The notes beneath the pieces were generated by a model. That model was not told the DNA's origin. It saw only the letters and a program-made list of their open reading frames with translations, and did no database searches. Source: Fidelibacterota bacterium (GTDB lineage: Bacteria; Fidelibacterota; UBA2242; JAFGTP01). Taken from it: a DNA stretch of 13,645 nucleotides. The translations under genes were made by a program, and so were the position numbers. Every line of letters starts with the position of its first letter. Position 1 is the stretch's first letter. Positions 5,552 through 13,250 of the stretch are shown piece after piece. The stretch covers positions 1-13,645 of the forward strand of contig JAIPHI010000058.1 in the NCBI GenBank assembly GCA_021735285.1, in the 5' to 3' direction.

Positions 5552-7726
5552 TTATTCACAGCGTAAATTCCCAGGTGCATATCTGAAATCCAGATTTTTA
5601 TAATACTCCAATGATTTATCAGGTTTTTTATAATGATCCGGAATCGGTTTTTCTGAGAATTGTTGGAAGTACAAGACACAGGCATTCCTCCACATAATGG
5701 CTTCTTTTTCCTGAATTTCTAATAAACTTTTAACATGTTCATATCTTTGTTTATCGATTTTTGTCCTCATTTTCTGCCAGGTTGCTTGCACGTCACGAAC
5801 CATTTCCACACCTTTGTAATATTTATAACACAATTCTTTCCATAAAGTTCGCCCCGAATCCATTTCATAATCCCAATCCACATGATGAAACCAGAGTAGT
5901 AATTTTTCCGGACATCTATCAATATTATTAAATTTTTCTTTAACCGTTTCATGATATTGGCTAACTGCATTTGAGCCTGAGGTGGTTCTATCAAAACCAA
6001 GGCTTTCCTTATCAGCTTGATGATAATAAACCGGATTCCACTCGGGCCTTGACAAATTAGAAACCCAGGGTCCGGGTCCATAATGATGGCCGGTACCCAT
6101 AATGTGATGCAAGCCGATGGGTGTCATGTAATTGACTGCTGCTTCACGGGATGATAACATCATTTTTTTGACAGGTTTTACGAAACTCCTATCATTGGTA
6201 AACGTCATTCGTAGCCATTCTTCAGCTATTTCATCCGCTGAAAGGTAGGGATCCCAGGCCAGCCGTCCAAAGCCATACCAATTAGCCTGAGCAAAAGGAT
6301 GCCCTGTCCAATTCCGATCTGTCCCAATATTGGAAACACCAGCCATCCCGGAAGTGTTTTTTTGATAGAGTGAACCGTCTATTATTTTAGCAACTGTTGA
6401 GCCTTTTCCTTTTGCATATGTGTCAGACTGCAAACATTCTTTATATTGTTTAAGTAAGTATACCAGATGAGTAGCTAAGCCCAGATATTCCTGCGTAATC
6501 TGAAATTCCATCATTAAAGGTGTTTTAGGCATGGCGCCAAATATAGGATGGAAAGGTTCGCGTGGCTGGAAATCTATAGGGCCGTTCTTGACCTGCACCA
6601 GGACATTATCTCTGAATTCTCCATCCAATGGGGTGAATTCATTATAAGCCTGTTTAGCCCGGTCTTCACTTTCTTCGGATTTATACACAAAAGCCCGCCA
6701 CATGACAATTCCGCCATGTTCCTCCAGAGCTTCGGCCAGCATATTTGCTCCCTCCGCATGACTACGATTATAATCTTGCGGCCCGGGTTGACCTTCGGAA
6801 TTGGCTTTCACTAAAAAGCCGCCAAAATCGGGGATATATTTGTAAATTTCATCAACCTTTTCTTGCCACCATTTTCTGACATCTTCATTTAAGGGATCGG
6901 CTGTTTCCAAACTATCCAATTCCATAGGGGCACTAAATCGAGCAGTCAGATAGACCTTGATTCCGTAAGGACGGAGAACATCGGCTATGGCCGCCACTTT
7001 TTTCAAATAGCGAGGAATTAGTACAAAAGCATCGGCATTGACATTAGTAAGCACTGTTCCATTAATTCCGATTGAAGCATTAGCTCGAGCGTAATCAGTA
7101 TAACGAGGTGAAACATATCCCGGCAGTTTGTGCCATTGCCAAATCGAGAAGCCAGCATAACCCCTTTCCACTATCCGATTAAGATTATCCCAATGGTTTA
7201 GCAGACGGTGTTCAACTTTGGGATTTTCTAAAATAGACACTTCTTTCAATGAATGATGAGTTTGGATTAATTTTAAAAAATGGAATGCACCATATAGTAA
7301 CCCTATATCACATTTTGAAACAACCAGGATAACTTGTTTATTATTAAGAGAGGTATGCTCTATGAGAAATCCATCTTCTTGTAAGTTCTGTGTTTTGCTG
7401 TTGATGGCCTTTGGTAATGTGATGTCAGAATTATCAATATTGACAAACAGAACTGTACCGTTTTGATCAATCTTATCCGTAAAGTTGATCCTTTTATCCA
7501 GAAGGCCTTCCAGACCGATTTTAAGCTCTTTTTTAATAATCTGGATAGTAGGAGAGTCAGAGTTGGGTAAATAGACCTCTTTTATCGAGGAACGATAATT
7601 TGCTAAGAGCTGTTTATCTGAGATTTTTTTATACCTCAGCCATAAATCGTATCCATCTTCAGCCTGGATCTTAGTAAGAGGAACTAAGGTCAATAGAATT
7701 AAAATTATAGATAGAACTTTTTTCAT
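5552..7726 (-). CDS. Exported GH67 alpha-glucuronidase
   Basis: A 724-residue family 67 glycoside hydrolase, the usual length for the family. GH67 enzymes remove (4-O-methyl-)glucuronic acid from the ends of xylo-oligosaccharides by an inverting mechanism. Residues 1-22 form a signal peptide (basic start, LSIILILLTLVPL core, cleavage after IQA), followed by an N-terminal alpha/beta domain (about 25-165), the TIM barrel (from about 172, HWDNLNR...GYAGFSIWQWHKLP) and a C-terminal helical domain. The acid E311 (KANSEGQPGP) and the base pair D385 (NGPIDFQ) and E413 (EFQITQEYLG) have the spacing (74 and 28 residues) expected from characterised enzymes. Some GH67 enzymes are cytoplasmic; export here implies debranching in the periplasm or outside. 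It lies 39 bp after the GH9-like gene and has no strong ribosome site of its own. Confidence 0.93.
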   Translation of the reverse strand: MKKVLSIILILLTLVPLTKIQAEDGYDLWLRYKKISDKQLLANYRSSIKEVYLPNSDSPTIQIIKKELKIGLEGLLDKRINFTDKIDQNGTVLFVNIDNSDITLPKAINSKTQNLQEDGFLIEHTSLNNKQVILVVSKCDIGLLYGAFHFLKLIQTHHSLKEVSILENPKVEHRLLNHWDNLNRIVERGYAGFSIWQWHKLPGYVSPRYTDYARANASIGINGTVLTNVNADAFVLIPRYLKKVAAIADVLRPYGIKVYLTARFSAPMELDSLETADPLNEDVRKWWQEKVDEIYKYIPDFGGFLVKANSEGQPGPQDYNRSHAEGANMLAEALEEHGGIVMWRAFVYKSEESEDRAKQAYNEFTPLDGEFRDNVLVQVKNGPIDFQPREPFHPIFGAMPKTPLMMEFQITQEYLGLATHLVYLLKQYKECLQSDTYAKGKGSTVAKIIDGSLYQKNTSGMAGVSNIGTDRNWTGHPFAQANWYGFGRLAWDPYLSADEIAEEWLRMTFTNDRSFVKPVKKMMLSSREAAVNYMTPIGLHHIMGTGHHYGPGPWVSNLSRPEWNPVYYHQADKESLGFDRTTSGSNAVSQYHETVKEKFNNIDRCPEKLLLWFHHVDWDYEMDSGRTLWKELCYKYYKGVEMVRDVQATWQKMRTKIDKQRYEHVKSLLEIQEKEAIMWRNACVLYFQQFSEKPIPDHYKKPDKSLEYYKNLDFRYAPGNLRCE

Positions 7727-7765
7727 TATTCTGCCAAATTTATTGTTATAATATAATTAATAATC

Positions 7766-10381
7766 TCATTCAGATAACAACTGATCAACAGCAAGCACAC
7801 TAAACATATAAGTACAGGCACCATTTGTAATATATTCTCTTTCCTGCCAGAAAAATGGCCAGGTCTTGTTTTCCGGCAGATCGGGTGTCAATATATTGAA
7901 TCCGCCCCAAAATGTTCCCCCGGGGATATAGCTCCAATCGGCTCGATTAGTACCATAAGCGACTACTGGCGAGTTTGTTCCTACTCCTGATACCAGTGAA
8001 GTAGTGGTCTGACCCGGATGACATCCTAATTGGTAATTCAAAGCATTGATTAGGTGTTCCTTTTTAAAAATATTTGGCCAGGCTTTATGCAAATAGTAGT
8101 AGTTCATTCCTACATAATGAAACCGATCATGTTGAGCACCAAAAGGATTTTGGGACAAAGTCGAATCCACAGAGTGACTAAAAGATTTTATAGCTTGTGT
8201 TAGTTTGGAATCTAATGATGGACAGTCCAGATTTGATAATATCCGGCCTATGCTCCAGCCAACAAATCCAATATTTTCAGCCGCCGCTTCTTCCATTGAA
8301 CAAAGTTTTTCTCGATATTTAGATTTCTTTGTAGTGATAAATAATTCCGTTAATAGATCAATTTTTGTAGCCTGCACATAACGACCTTCTTTGTCTTTGT
8401 GTTCTTCCCATAATGTCTCAGCAGTTTGAAGACATTCACTCGCCAAATCAGGTTTGTAATCTTTAAGTACACGATATGCAGCTGCCAGGGCTGTCGCACC
8501 TTGCATTTGGCGGGCCGGATTAGTCTCGGTAAAAACCAGTCGATCATCCAATTCAGGTACTACTTCCTGGATCATTTCATCATGAACATCAGGATCAAAT
8601 AAATTTGAGTAACGATTAGCAACCTTTTTGTACCAAAGACCATCGATATTTTTGATTTTTTGTTTCTGTTGCTTATTATCAAAAATTTTATTGTCTGTTG
8701 CACTGGCTGCATCGCCCAGCATTACATACTGGCGTAGAGTGGGACAAATAATACCCCTGTACAATCTACCCAGACTACGATATCCCCCCAAAATTGATAA
8801 TACACCATGTTCAATTTGTTGTAAAACGTCAGGTTTTCCATCGGGATGGTGAATTTCTACTAGATGATGCTTTTGATCAATTAAAGTTTGATCATAGTTT
8901 ATATTAAATGCCTCATACATCAAAGTTAAAGTACGCACAGTTGAAGCCTGCGTTTCTACCCGCAGATCATAATCACCTGCATCATGCCAGCCACCTTGAT
9001 TCAATTCAGGTACATGCTCAAGAGGTTCAAAAGGGGAGAGGGTTGAATTCTCATCCTGATTATTATAACCATCAAAATGATTGATATTAAGCGGTGCCAT
9101 CAGGGCATCATCCATATGACAGAGCCCGTGCCAGACTCTGTATTTTTCATTCACCCGCATATGACACATTTGATTTGGTAAAAAATATTCCAGAGTTGGT
9201 TGCCAGACATGCCGCTGAAATAGATTAGAATTGATTTTAAAAGGCGGAGTTTTAAAATCTCCGTACTCTACAAGATAAGTTCCGGGCTCAGTAATTTTTG
9301 TAAAATCAAATATGGCGTATTTATAGCGTAGATAAGAACCCCAATTTGTAGGTTTGTCTGATAATACTATTTCAAAACCACCTTGAGGGTCAATCCGTTT
9401 CAATTTTGCAGTTTGTAAAGATTTTGTGCGTCCATCCAGTTCGATAATAGCTTTCTTTTTTTGATTAGGGTAATATCCAACCTGGGAAGTATGCACGATT
9501 GGACCATATTCCCATTCAGGAATTACATTAGGAGTAACTTTCCATTCAACAGCCCCTTTTGTGGCTCCTTCCCGTATTAATGAGCGAACTACAAACCAGC
9601 CATTGGCATGTTTTAAACTGCCATCTAACAAAATAAGATCATTGATTTGGTTTTCGATTGTCATTCGGAATTTTTTAGTTTCCGGAGCAACTATCAATTT
9701 TTTTCCTTTCGCTAAGGGCTCCGGATTATAGTGGTTCCGGTTGGATTTATGGACAGGCCCATTGGCCTGACGAGGGAAGATTCCAGCTTTGTTGTCCATA
9801 TAATATGTTTTTCCATATAAGTGGCCGGGAAATAGTTCCAGATTAAAACCCACCTGGCCTACCCATTTTTCTGGAAGCGGCTTTTCCAGATCGACAATGA
9901 TCTTGAATGAAGAGCCTTCTGCTTGAACTCTAACATTATATTGGAGGTTGAGATCCGGATAAATAATAGGATTAAAACCTTTGCTATCCCTACTTTCGTA
10001 AGGGTAACGACAAACCATGCTAATTTCGTTATTCTCTTTGTCAATTTTGCGATCACTAATTCGATCTGAAGATGGGGCTGCACTGCTTCTTTGTCCACCT
10101 TCTCCATATTGAGGGATAGGCTGCCATTGCCCGGGCGACACACTTAATCGAAGGTTCCCGCAGCTTGCCACTCGAGACCCATGTTGGATAATTTCAATAC
10201 CACCCTGATGCCCATCAGGATAAGTATTTTGAAACACAAATACATTTAATCCCGGCATTTCAAAGTATTCTTCTTTATTAATCCGTAAGCTATTTGTTCC
10301 TTTTGCATGTAGAGAGGTTCTATTAGGAAAAAATAAAGAAAGAATTAGAACTAGAATTGCGATCAAATAAAATTTTTTCAT
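7766..10381 (-). CDS. Exported GH9-like glycoside hydrolase with non-canonical acid position
   Basis: An 871-residue exported protein. Residues 1-26 are a signal peptide (cleavage after LHA). About 27-285 is a beta-rich N-terminal region I cannot name (conserved-looking EIIQHGSRVASCGNLRLSV). About 290-385 is the Ig-like domain typical of GH9 enzymes (HTSQVGYYPNQKKKAIIE). About 390-871 is the (alpha/alpha)6-type catalytic domain. The base motif GGWHDAGDYD keeps D467 and D470. The usual catalytic Glu, four residues after a Tyr in the D-x-Y-x-x-N-E pattern, is Gly854 here (REYITNGA), and the H-x-R of the family's other signature is also missing. It therefore belongs to a divergent GH9 branch, perhaps with another substrate or acid (E847 or E849 are near). 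A strong AAGGAGG (10397-10391) precedes the ATG. It is the first gene of the operon with GH67 and the SDR. Confidence 0.85.
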   Translation of the reverse strand: MKKFYLIAILVLILSLFFPNRTSLHAKGTNSLRINKEEYFEMPGLNVFVFQNTYPDGHQGGIEIIQHGSRVASCGNLRLSVSPGQWQPIPQYGEGGQRSSAAPSSDRISDRKIDKENNEISMVCRYPYESRDSKGFNPIIYPDLNLQYNVRVQAEGSSFKIIVDLEKPLPEKWVGQVGFNLELFPGHLYGKTYYMDNKAGIFPRQANGPVHKSNRNHYNPEPLAKGKKLIVAPETKKFRMTIENQINDLILLDGSLKHANGWFVVRSLIREGATKGAVEWKVTPNVIPEWEYGPIVHTSQVGYYPNQKKKAIIELDGRTKSLQTAKLKRIDPQGGFEIVLSDKPTNWGSYLRYKYAIFDFTKITEPGTYLVEYGDFKTPPFKINSNLFQRHVWQPTLEYFLPNQMCHMRVNEKYRVWHGLCHMDDALMAPLNINHFDGYNNQDENSTLSPFEPLEHVPELNQGGWHDAGDYDLRVETQASTVRTLTLMYEAFNINYDQTLIDQKHHLVEIHHPDGKPDVLQQIEHGVLSILGGYRSLGRLYRGIICPTLRQYVMLGDAASATDNKIFDNKQQKQKIKNIDGLWYKKVANRYSNLFDPDVHDEMIQEVVPELDDRLVFTETNPARQMQGATALAAAYRVLKDYKPDLASECLQTAETLWEEHKDKEGRYVQATKIDLLTELFITTKKSKYREKLCSMEEAAAENIGFVGWSIGRILSNLDCPSLDSKLTQAIKSFSHSVDSTLSQNPFGAQHDRFHYVGMNYYYLHKAWPNIFKKEHLINALNYQLGCHPGQTTTSLVSGVGTNSPVVAYGTNRADWSYIPGGTFWGGFNILTPDLPENKTWPFFWQEREYITNGACTYMFSVLAVDQLLSE

Positions 10382-10471
10382 ACCACCATTCCTCCTTATT
10401 AATAGTTGTTATAAATGGTAACGGTCGGACACAGTAATTTAATAAGTTAAGTTAATAATCACCAGCAGGTA

Positions 10472-10491
10472 ATAGTGATATATTATAGTGA
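10472..10491 (-). promoter_or_regulatory. Candidate -10 and flanking direct repeats upstream of the GH operon
   Basis: On the minus strand TATAAT (10487-10482) lies about 100 bp before the GH9-like ATG. No good -35 is found at 16-18 bp, so the promoter may need an activator. The heptamer ATAGTGA occurs twice, at 10472-10478 and 10485-10491 (13 bp apart), and one copy overlaps the -10, a layout that would suit a repressor or activator site. Confidence 0.3.
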
Positions 10492-10683
10492 CCCTCTAAA
10501 TAAGAAGACTTATATAGTATAAATATAAGGGTTTAGTAATATTAATTTGAGTTTAGAAAAAATTTTGCAATCAAAGAAAACAACATAATTCACAAATATA
10601 ATGGTTTGGATTGATATTTGTTAGGCAATAGTTAGTACAATTTTCTTGCTTTTAAAAGAGTCAATCTATTTCAGGATGACACA

Positions 10684-10739
10684 AAATTGAAAAATAGTAA
10701 TTGGAAATTCGTCAATCGATATTCATAATTGAAAATTCA
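10684..10739. repeat. Degenerate 14-nt tandem repeat, four units
   Basis: Four consecutive 14-base units at 10684-10697, 10698-10711, 10712-10725 and 10726-10739 share a TAATTGAAAATTCA-like pattern (units 2 and 4 differ at two positions; units 1 and 3 are more diverged). There are no unique spacers, so it is not a CRISPR array. It is likely a minisatellite-type remnant. Confidence 0.5.
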
Positions 10740-10948
10740 AAAGCTTATCGAATGATCAGTATCCAATACTCAATGTATATAGCGATTTTCATATAGGTTG
10801 TTTTATAAAATAGTAGATATGATTTATTATAAATACTATGTTAATCCATTTTCCCTTTAGCCTATTGAAGGTTTCAGGAAAATCCGCAACTAAGGTTAGT
10901 TATGCTACATCAGACAAAACTATTGCAAACCGCTATAATGTCCAGGCA

Positions 10949-10978
10949 ATTTGTTAAACTTGGGAGTTTAAAACAAAT
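10949..10978. repeat. Hairpin with 12 paired bases
   Basis: ATTTGTT+AAACT (10949-10960) pairs with AGTTT (10965-10969) and AACAAAT (10972-10978) around a TGGG loop, with a two-base AA bulge. No T run follows on either strand, so it is not an evident terminator. Confidence 0.45.
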
Positions 10979-11079
10979 AGGGTTTCGAAAATTCTGCTGA
11001 CGCATGGTGCTAATTTTATTTATTTTAATGGTTATTTTATTGCTCAGAGTAGATTAACAAAGTTCTGATTAACCCAAAC

Positions 11080-11111
11080 ACAATCAAAAACTGCGAGGTT
11101 ATATTGATTGT
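11080..11111. repeat. Inverted repeat ACAATCAA/TTGATTGT
   Basis: A perfect 8-bp outer stem (11080-11087 with 11104-11111) and a 3-bp inner stem AAC/GTT around TGCGAG. It lies downstream of clpP on the minus strand. A weak T-rich stretch follows it there, so it might be a secondary terminator. Confidence 0.35.
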
Positions 11112-11136
11112 TTATCCCAAATAGCCATGCATCTTT

Positions 11137-11169
11137 GTTTTAAAATTTACGCGGCCGTAATTTTAAAGC
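11137..11169 (-). terminator. Hairpin just after clpP, probable terminator or 3' stabiliser
   Basis: On the minus strand, immediately after the clpP stop, about 14 base pairs form between 11137-11151 and 11156-11169 (core TTTACG/CGTAA extended by A/T pairs, one bulged base, loop CGGC). The GC core is short and the T tract lies within the 3' arm, so it is not textbook, but it is the only strong structure next to the stop codon. Confidence 0.5.
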
Positions 11170-11171
11170 CC

Positions 11172-11777
11172 CTAAGAAGATTTTTTTAAGCCGGTTTCCA
11201 TTATATTGTCAATAATGCCATAATCTTTGGCTTCCTGAGGGTCCATGAAAAAATTTCGATCACTATCCTCGGCAACTTTTTCAACTTTTTGGCCTGTAAA
11301 ATCAGCAAGTATTTGATTTAACCGTTCTTTAGTTTTTACAATTTCTCTTGCGTGGATATCGATATCAGTTGCCTGCCCCTCTACACCGCCTAAAGGTTGA
11401 TGGATCATGACTCTGGAATTCGGTAGAGCCGAACGCTTCTTTTTACTGCCTCCGGCTAATAGAATTGCAGCCATACTGGAAGCTTGACCAATACAAATAG
11501 TAGCCACGTCCGGTTTAACAAATTGCATGGTATCCAATATTGCCAGACCAGATGTGATTTCCCCTCCGGGAGAATTAATATATAAATTTATATCACTATC
11601 CGAATCTTCGGCCTGTAAATATAACATTTGGGCAATGACCAGGCTGGATACATGATTATTAATTGTATCTCCCAAAAAGATGATACGCTCCTTCAGTAAT
11701 CGTGAATAAATATCATAGGAACGTTCACCACGATTGGTTTGTTCTACTACATAGGGTATAAAAGTTTGATTTTTCAT
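11172..11777 (-). CDS. clpP: ATP-dependent Clp protease proteolytic subunit
   Basis: A 201-residue ClpP, the usual length. It forms the 14-subunit serine-protease barrel that degrades proteins fed by Clp ATPases in the cytoplasm. The triad is present: S101 (GQASSM), H126 (MIHQP) and D173 (SDRNFF), along with the INSPGG oxyanion-region motif (68-72) and the YDIYSRLLKERIIFLG N-terminal block. I start at the ATG at 11777, because the longer in-frame start at 11849 would lie inside the trigger factor gene and add 24 residues unlike any ClpP. The chosen start lies 19 bp behind the tig stop but has only a weak ribosome site, so translation may depend on tig. The usual clpX neighbour is absent: a 790-bp noncoding stretch follows. 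Confidence 0.95.
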   Translation of the reverse strand: MKNQTFIPYVVEQTNRGERSYDIYSRLLKERIIFLGDTINNHVSSLVIAQMLYLQAEDSDSDINLYINSPGGEITSGLAILDTMQFVKPDVATICIGQASSMAAILLAGGSKKKRSALPNSRVMIHQPLGGVEGQATDIDIHAREIVKTKERLNQILADFTGQKVEKVAEDSDRNFFMDPQEAKDYGIIDNIMETGLKKSS

Positions 11778-11796
11778 AATATTAATATTTTTTTGA

Positions 11797-13086
11797 TTAA
11801 TGCCGGGCCTGTTTTCTCGCCTCGGAAGTACTGATAACCTCTTTGTCAACTTCGATAAATTGTTTGATATGATCCATTAGTTTATCCTCTTCAACCTGAA
11901 GCTCGAGGTTGCGTTTTAATTCTTTATTTTGTTGATAGTATGTCTTTATTTGATCTCTTTGCTCTTCCGGATATTGTTGGACCATTTCATTCAATTTTTC
12001 TTCAATTTCTTCCGGAGTAGCCTGGATATCCTCTGCTTCCTTTATTTTTTTACTAATAAGGTGCCATTTGACATTTTTCCTGGCTTCTTCGCGCTTATTA
12101 TTTTTGATCGCCTGTTCGTCGATTTCTTCTTGTTGGGAGCGATTTTTGGCATCTTTAACTAATTGGTCTAAATAATATTCAACTCTTGCTTCCGGAATTT
12201 TAATATCAATATTACTAATGAAATAATCTTTGATTTTGGCCTCGAATTCCTGATCAGAATGTTGTTTCCAATTTTTCTTGAGCATATCCCTGATCTGGTC
12301 TTTCCATTCATCCAATGTATCTACAGTGTCCAGATTCTCTTCTACCCATTCATCATCCATTTCTGGTAAAATATGTTCTTCCACCTCTTTTATTTCTGCT
12401 TTGTAATGAACCGGGCCTTGTTCAGTTTCAATAAAGAATTTACGTTCATCGCCTTCTTTTGCTCCGATTAGATTTGAGATTCCGGGCTCAGTAAATGGTT
12501 CATCACCCAGTTTAATTGTTTGATCTTCAACTTTATTGCCTACAATGGGGACACCATCTTCATCGATTTCCTGAAGATCACATTTGATATAATGTCCAAT
12601 TTCTGCACCATCAGTTACAACTTTTCCCTGGGCGCTCCGTTCTTGCATTTCATCGATATATAAATCCACATCCTCTTCATCCACCTCATATTCTTTCTTT
12701 TTCATATTGAGGCCTTCTTTATAATCGATAAGCTCTACATCCGGATCTGTTTCAATGACAATTTTGTATGAAAAAGGTTCATTTTCTTTAAAATCAACAT
12801 CTGTAATATCATAATCGAGAATTTCATCCATTGCTACGCCGGCAGAGTCAAATATTTCTTCGTTATATTTTTTGAAAATAGTATTTAATGTCTGGTATTT
12901 GATTTTGGGGCCAACTTGTTGTTTCACAATATTGATGGGGACTTTCCCTGGCCGAAAGCCATTCATCCTAAAGTTTTTCTTCTGTTTCTGTAATATATTA
13001 TTATAGATATCTTTAATCTCATCCCATTCTAAATTAACCGAAATTTCTTTCTTGACTTGATTTAGTTCGTTGACATCTACTTTCAT
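11797..13086 (-). CDS. tig: Trigger factor, ribosome-associated chaperone
   Basis: A 429-residue trigger factor, the normal family length. It binds near the ribosomal exit tunnel and shields nascent chains. The ribosome-docking signature GFRPGKVP is at residues 43-50 in the N-terminal domain; a diverged FKBP-like domain spans about 150-245 (GAEIGHYIKCDLQEIDEDG, then LGDEPFTEPGISNLIGAKEGDE), and the rest is the acidic helical C-terminal chaperone domain. The FKBP domain lacks several usual aromatic active-site residues as far as I can tell by eye, so isomerase activity is doubtful. GAGG a few bases before the ATG supports the start, only 21 bp from the tRNA-Leu 3' end. It is co-transcribed with clpP. 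Confidence 0.95.
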   Translation of the reverse strand: MKVDVNELNQVKKEISVNLEWDEIKDIYNNILQKQKKNFRMNGFRPGKVPINIVKQQVGPKIKYQTLNTIFKKYNEEIFDSAGVAMDEILDYDITDVDFKENEPFSYKIVIETDPDVELIDYKEGLNMKKKEYEVDEEDVDLYIDEMQERSAQGKVVTDGAEIGHYIKCDLQEIDEDGVPIVGNKVEDQTIKLGDEPFTEPGISNLIGAKEGDERKFFIETEQGPVHYKAEIKEVEEHILPEMDDEWVEENLDTVDTLDEWKDQIRDMLKKNWKQHSDQEFEAKIKDYFISNIDIKIPEARVEYYLDQLVKDAKNRSQQEEIDEQAIKNNKREEARKNVKWHLISKKIKEAEDIQATPEEIEEKLNEMVQQYPEEQRDQIKTYYQQNKELKRNLELQVEEDKLMDHIKQFIEVDKEVISTSEARKQARH

Positions 13087-13107
13087 AATAGCCTCGCGTT
13101 TGATTAG

Positions 13108-13191
13108 TGCTGCGGGTGAGAGTCGAACTCACACCCCTAAAACGAGACTGGATCCTAAGTCCAGCGCGTCTACCAGTTCCGCCACCGCAGC
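13108..13191 (-). tRNA. tRNA-Leu (anticodon UAG)
   Basis: An 84-nt class II tRNA. Acceptor arms GCTGCGG (5', 13191-13185) and CCGCAGC (3', 13115-13109) pair perfectly, with discriminator A at 13108. The D-arm contains AACTGGTAGACGC; the anticodon stem CTGGA/TCCAG encloses loop CTTAGGA with anticodon TAG; a long variable arm and the T-arm with GTTCGACTC follow. CCA is not encoded. It sits between secA and tig on the same strand, and a promoter at 13218-13246 lies just upstream. Confidence 0.96.
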
Positions 13192-13217
13192 AAAAAGCGC
13201 CCAAATTTATGCATAAG

Positions 13218-13246
13218 ATTATATTTTATCAAACAATTTTTGTTAA
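13218..13246 (-). promoter_or_regulatory. Promoter of tRNA-Leu-tig-clpP
   Basis: On the minus strand TTAACA (13246-13241), a 17-bp spacer and a perfect TATAAT (13223-13218) lie in the secA-tRNA gap. Transcription would begin near 13211, about 20 nt before the tRNA 5' end. No separate tig promoter is seen, so this one probably serves tRNA, tig and clpP together. Confidence 0.75.
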
Positions 13247-13250
13247 TCAA

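Larger units (their letters stand above)
10382..11171. other. Long noncoding interval between clpP and the GH operon
   Basis: This 790-bp stretch has no supportable gene on either strand. It must hold the promoter of the GH operon (candidate -10 at 10482-10487) and the end of the tig-clpP transcript. It also contains a degenerate 14-nt tandem repeat (10684-10739), small dyads (AGTAT-CCA-ATACT at 10758-10770; AACTAA-GG-TTAGTT at 10888-10901) and hairpins at 10949-10978, 11080-11111 and 11137-11169. The 10860-11010 part is richer in GC than its surroundings, which would suit an RNA gene or a decayed gene. Confidence 0.6.

Noticed and set aside
5767..6081. Open frame in another frame of the GH67 gene
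   Set aside because: It lies wholly inside a clearly conserved GH67 catalytic region and has no ribosome site.
9859..10143. Open frame in another frame of the GH9-like gene
   Set aside because: It lies inside the intact 871-codon frame and has no recognisable content.
10684..10739. CRISPR array
   Set aside because: Units are only 14 bases, degenerate, with no spacers, and no cas genes are in view.
11778..11849. Longer clpP start at 11849
   Set aside because: It would overlap tig and add residues unlike ClpP N-termini; the start at 11777 gives the usual length.
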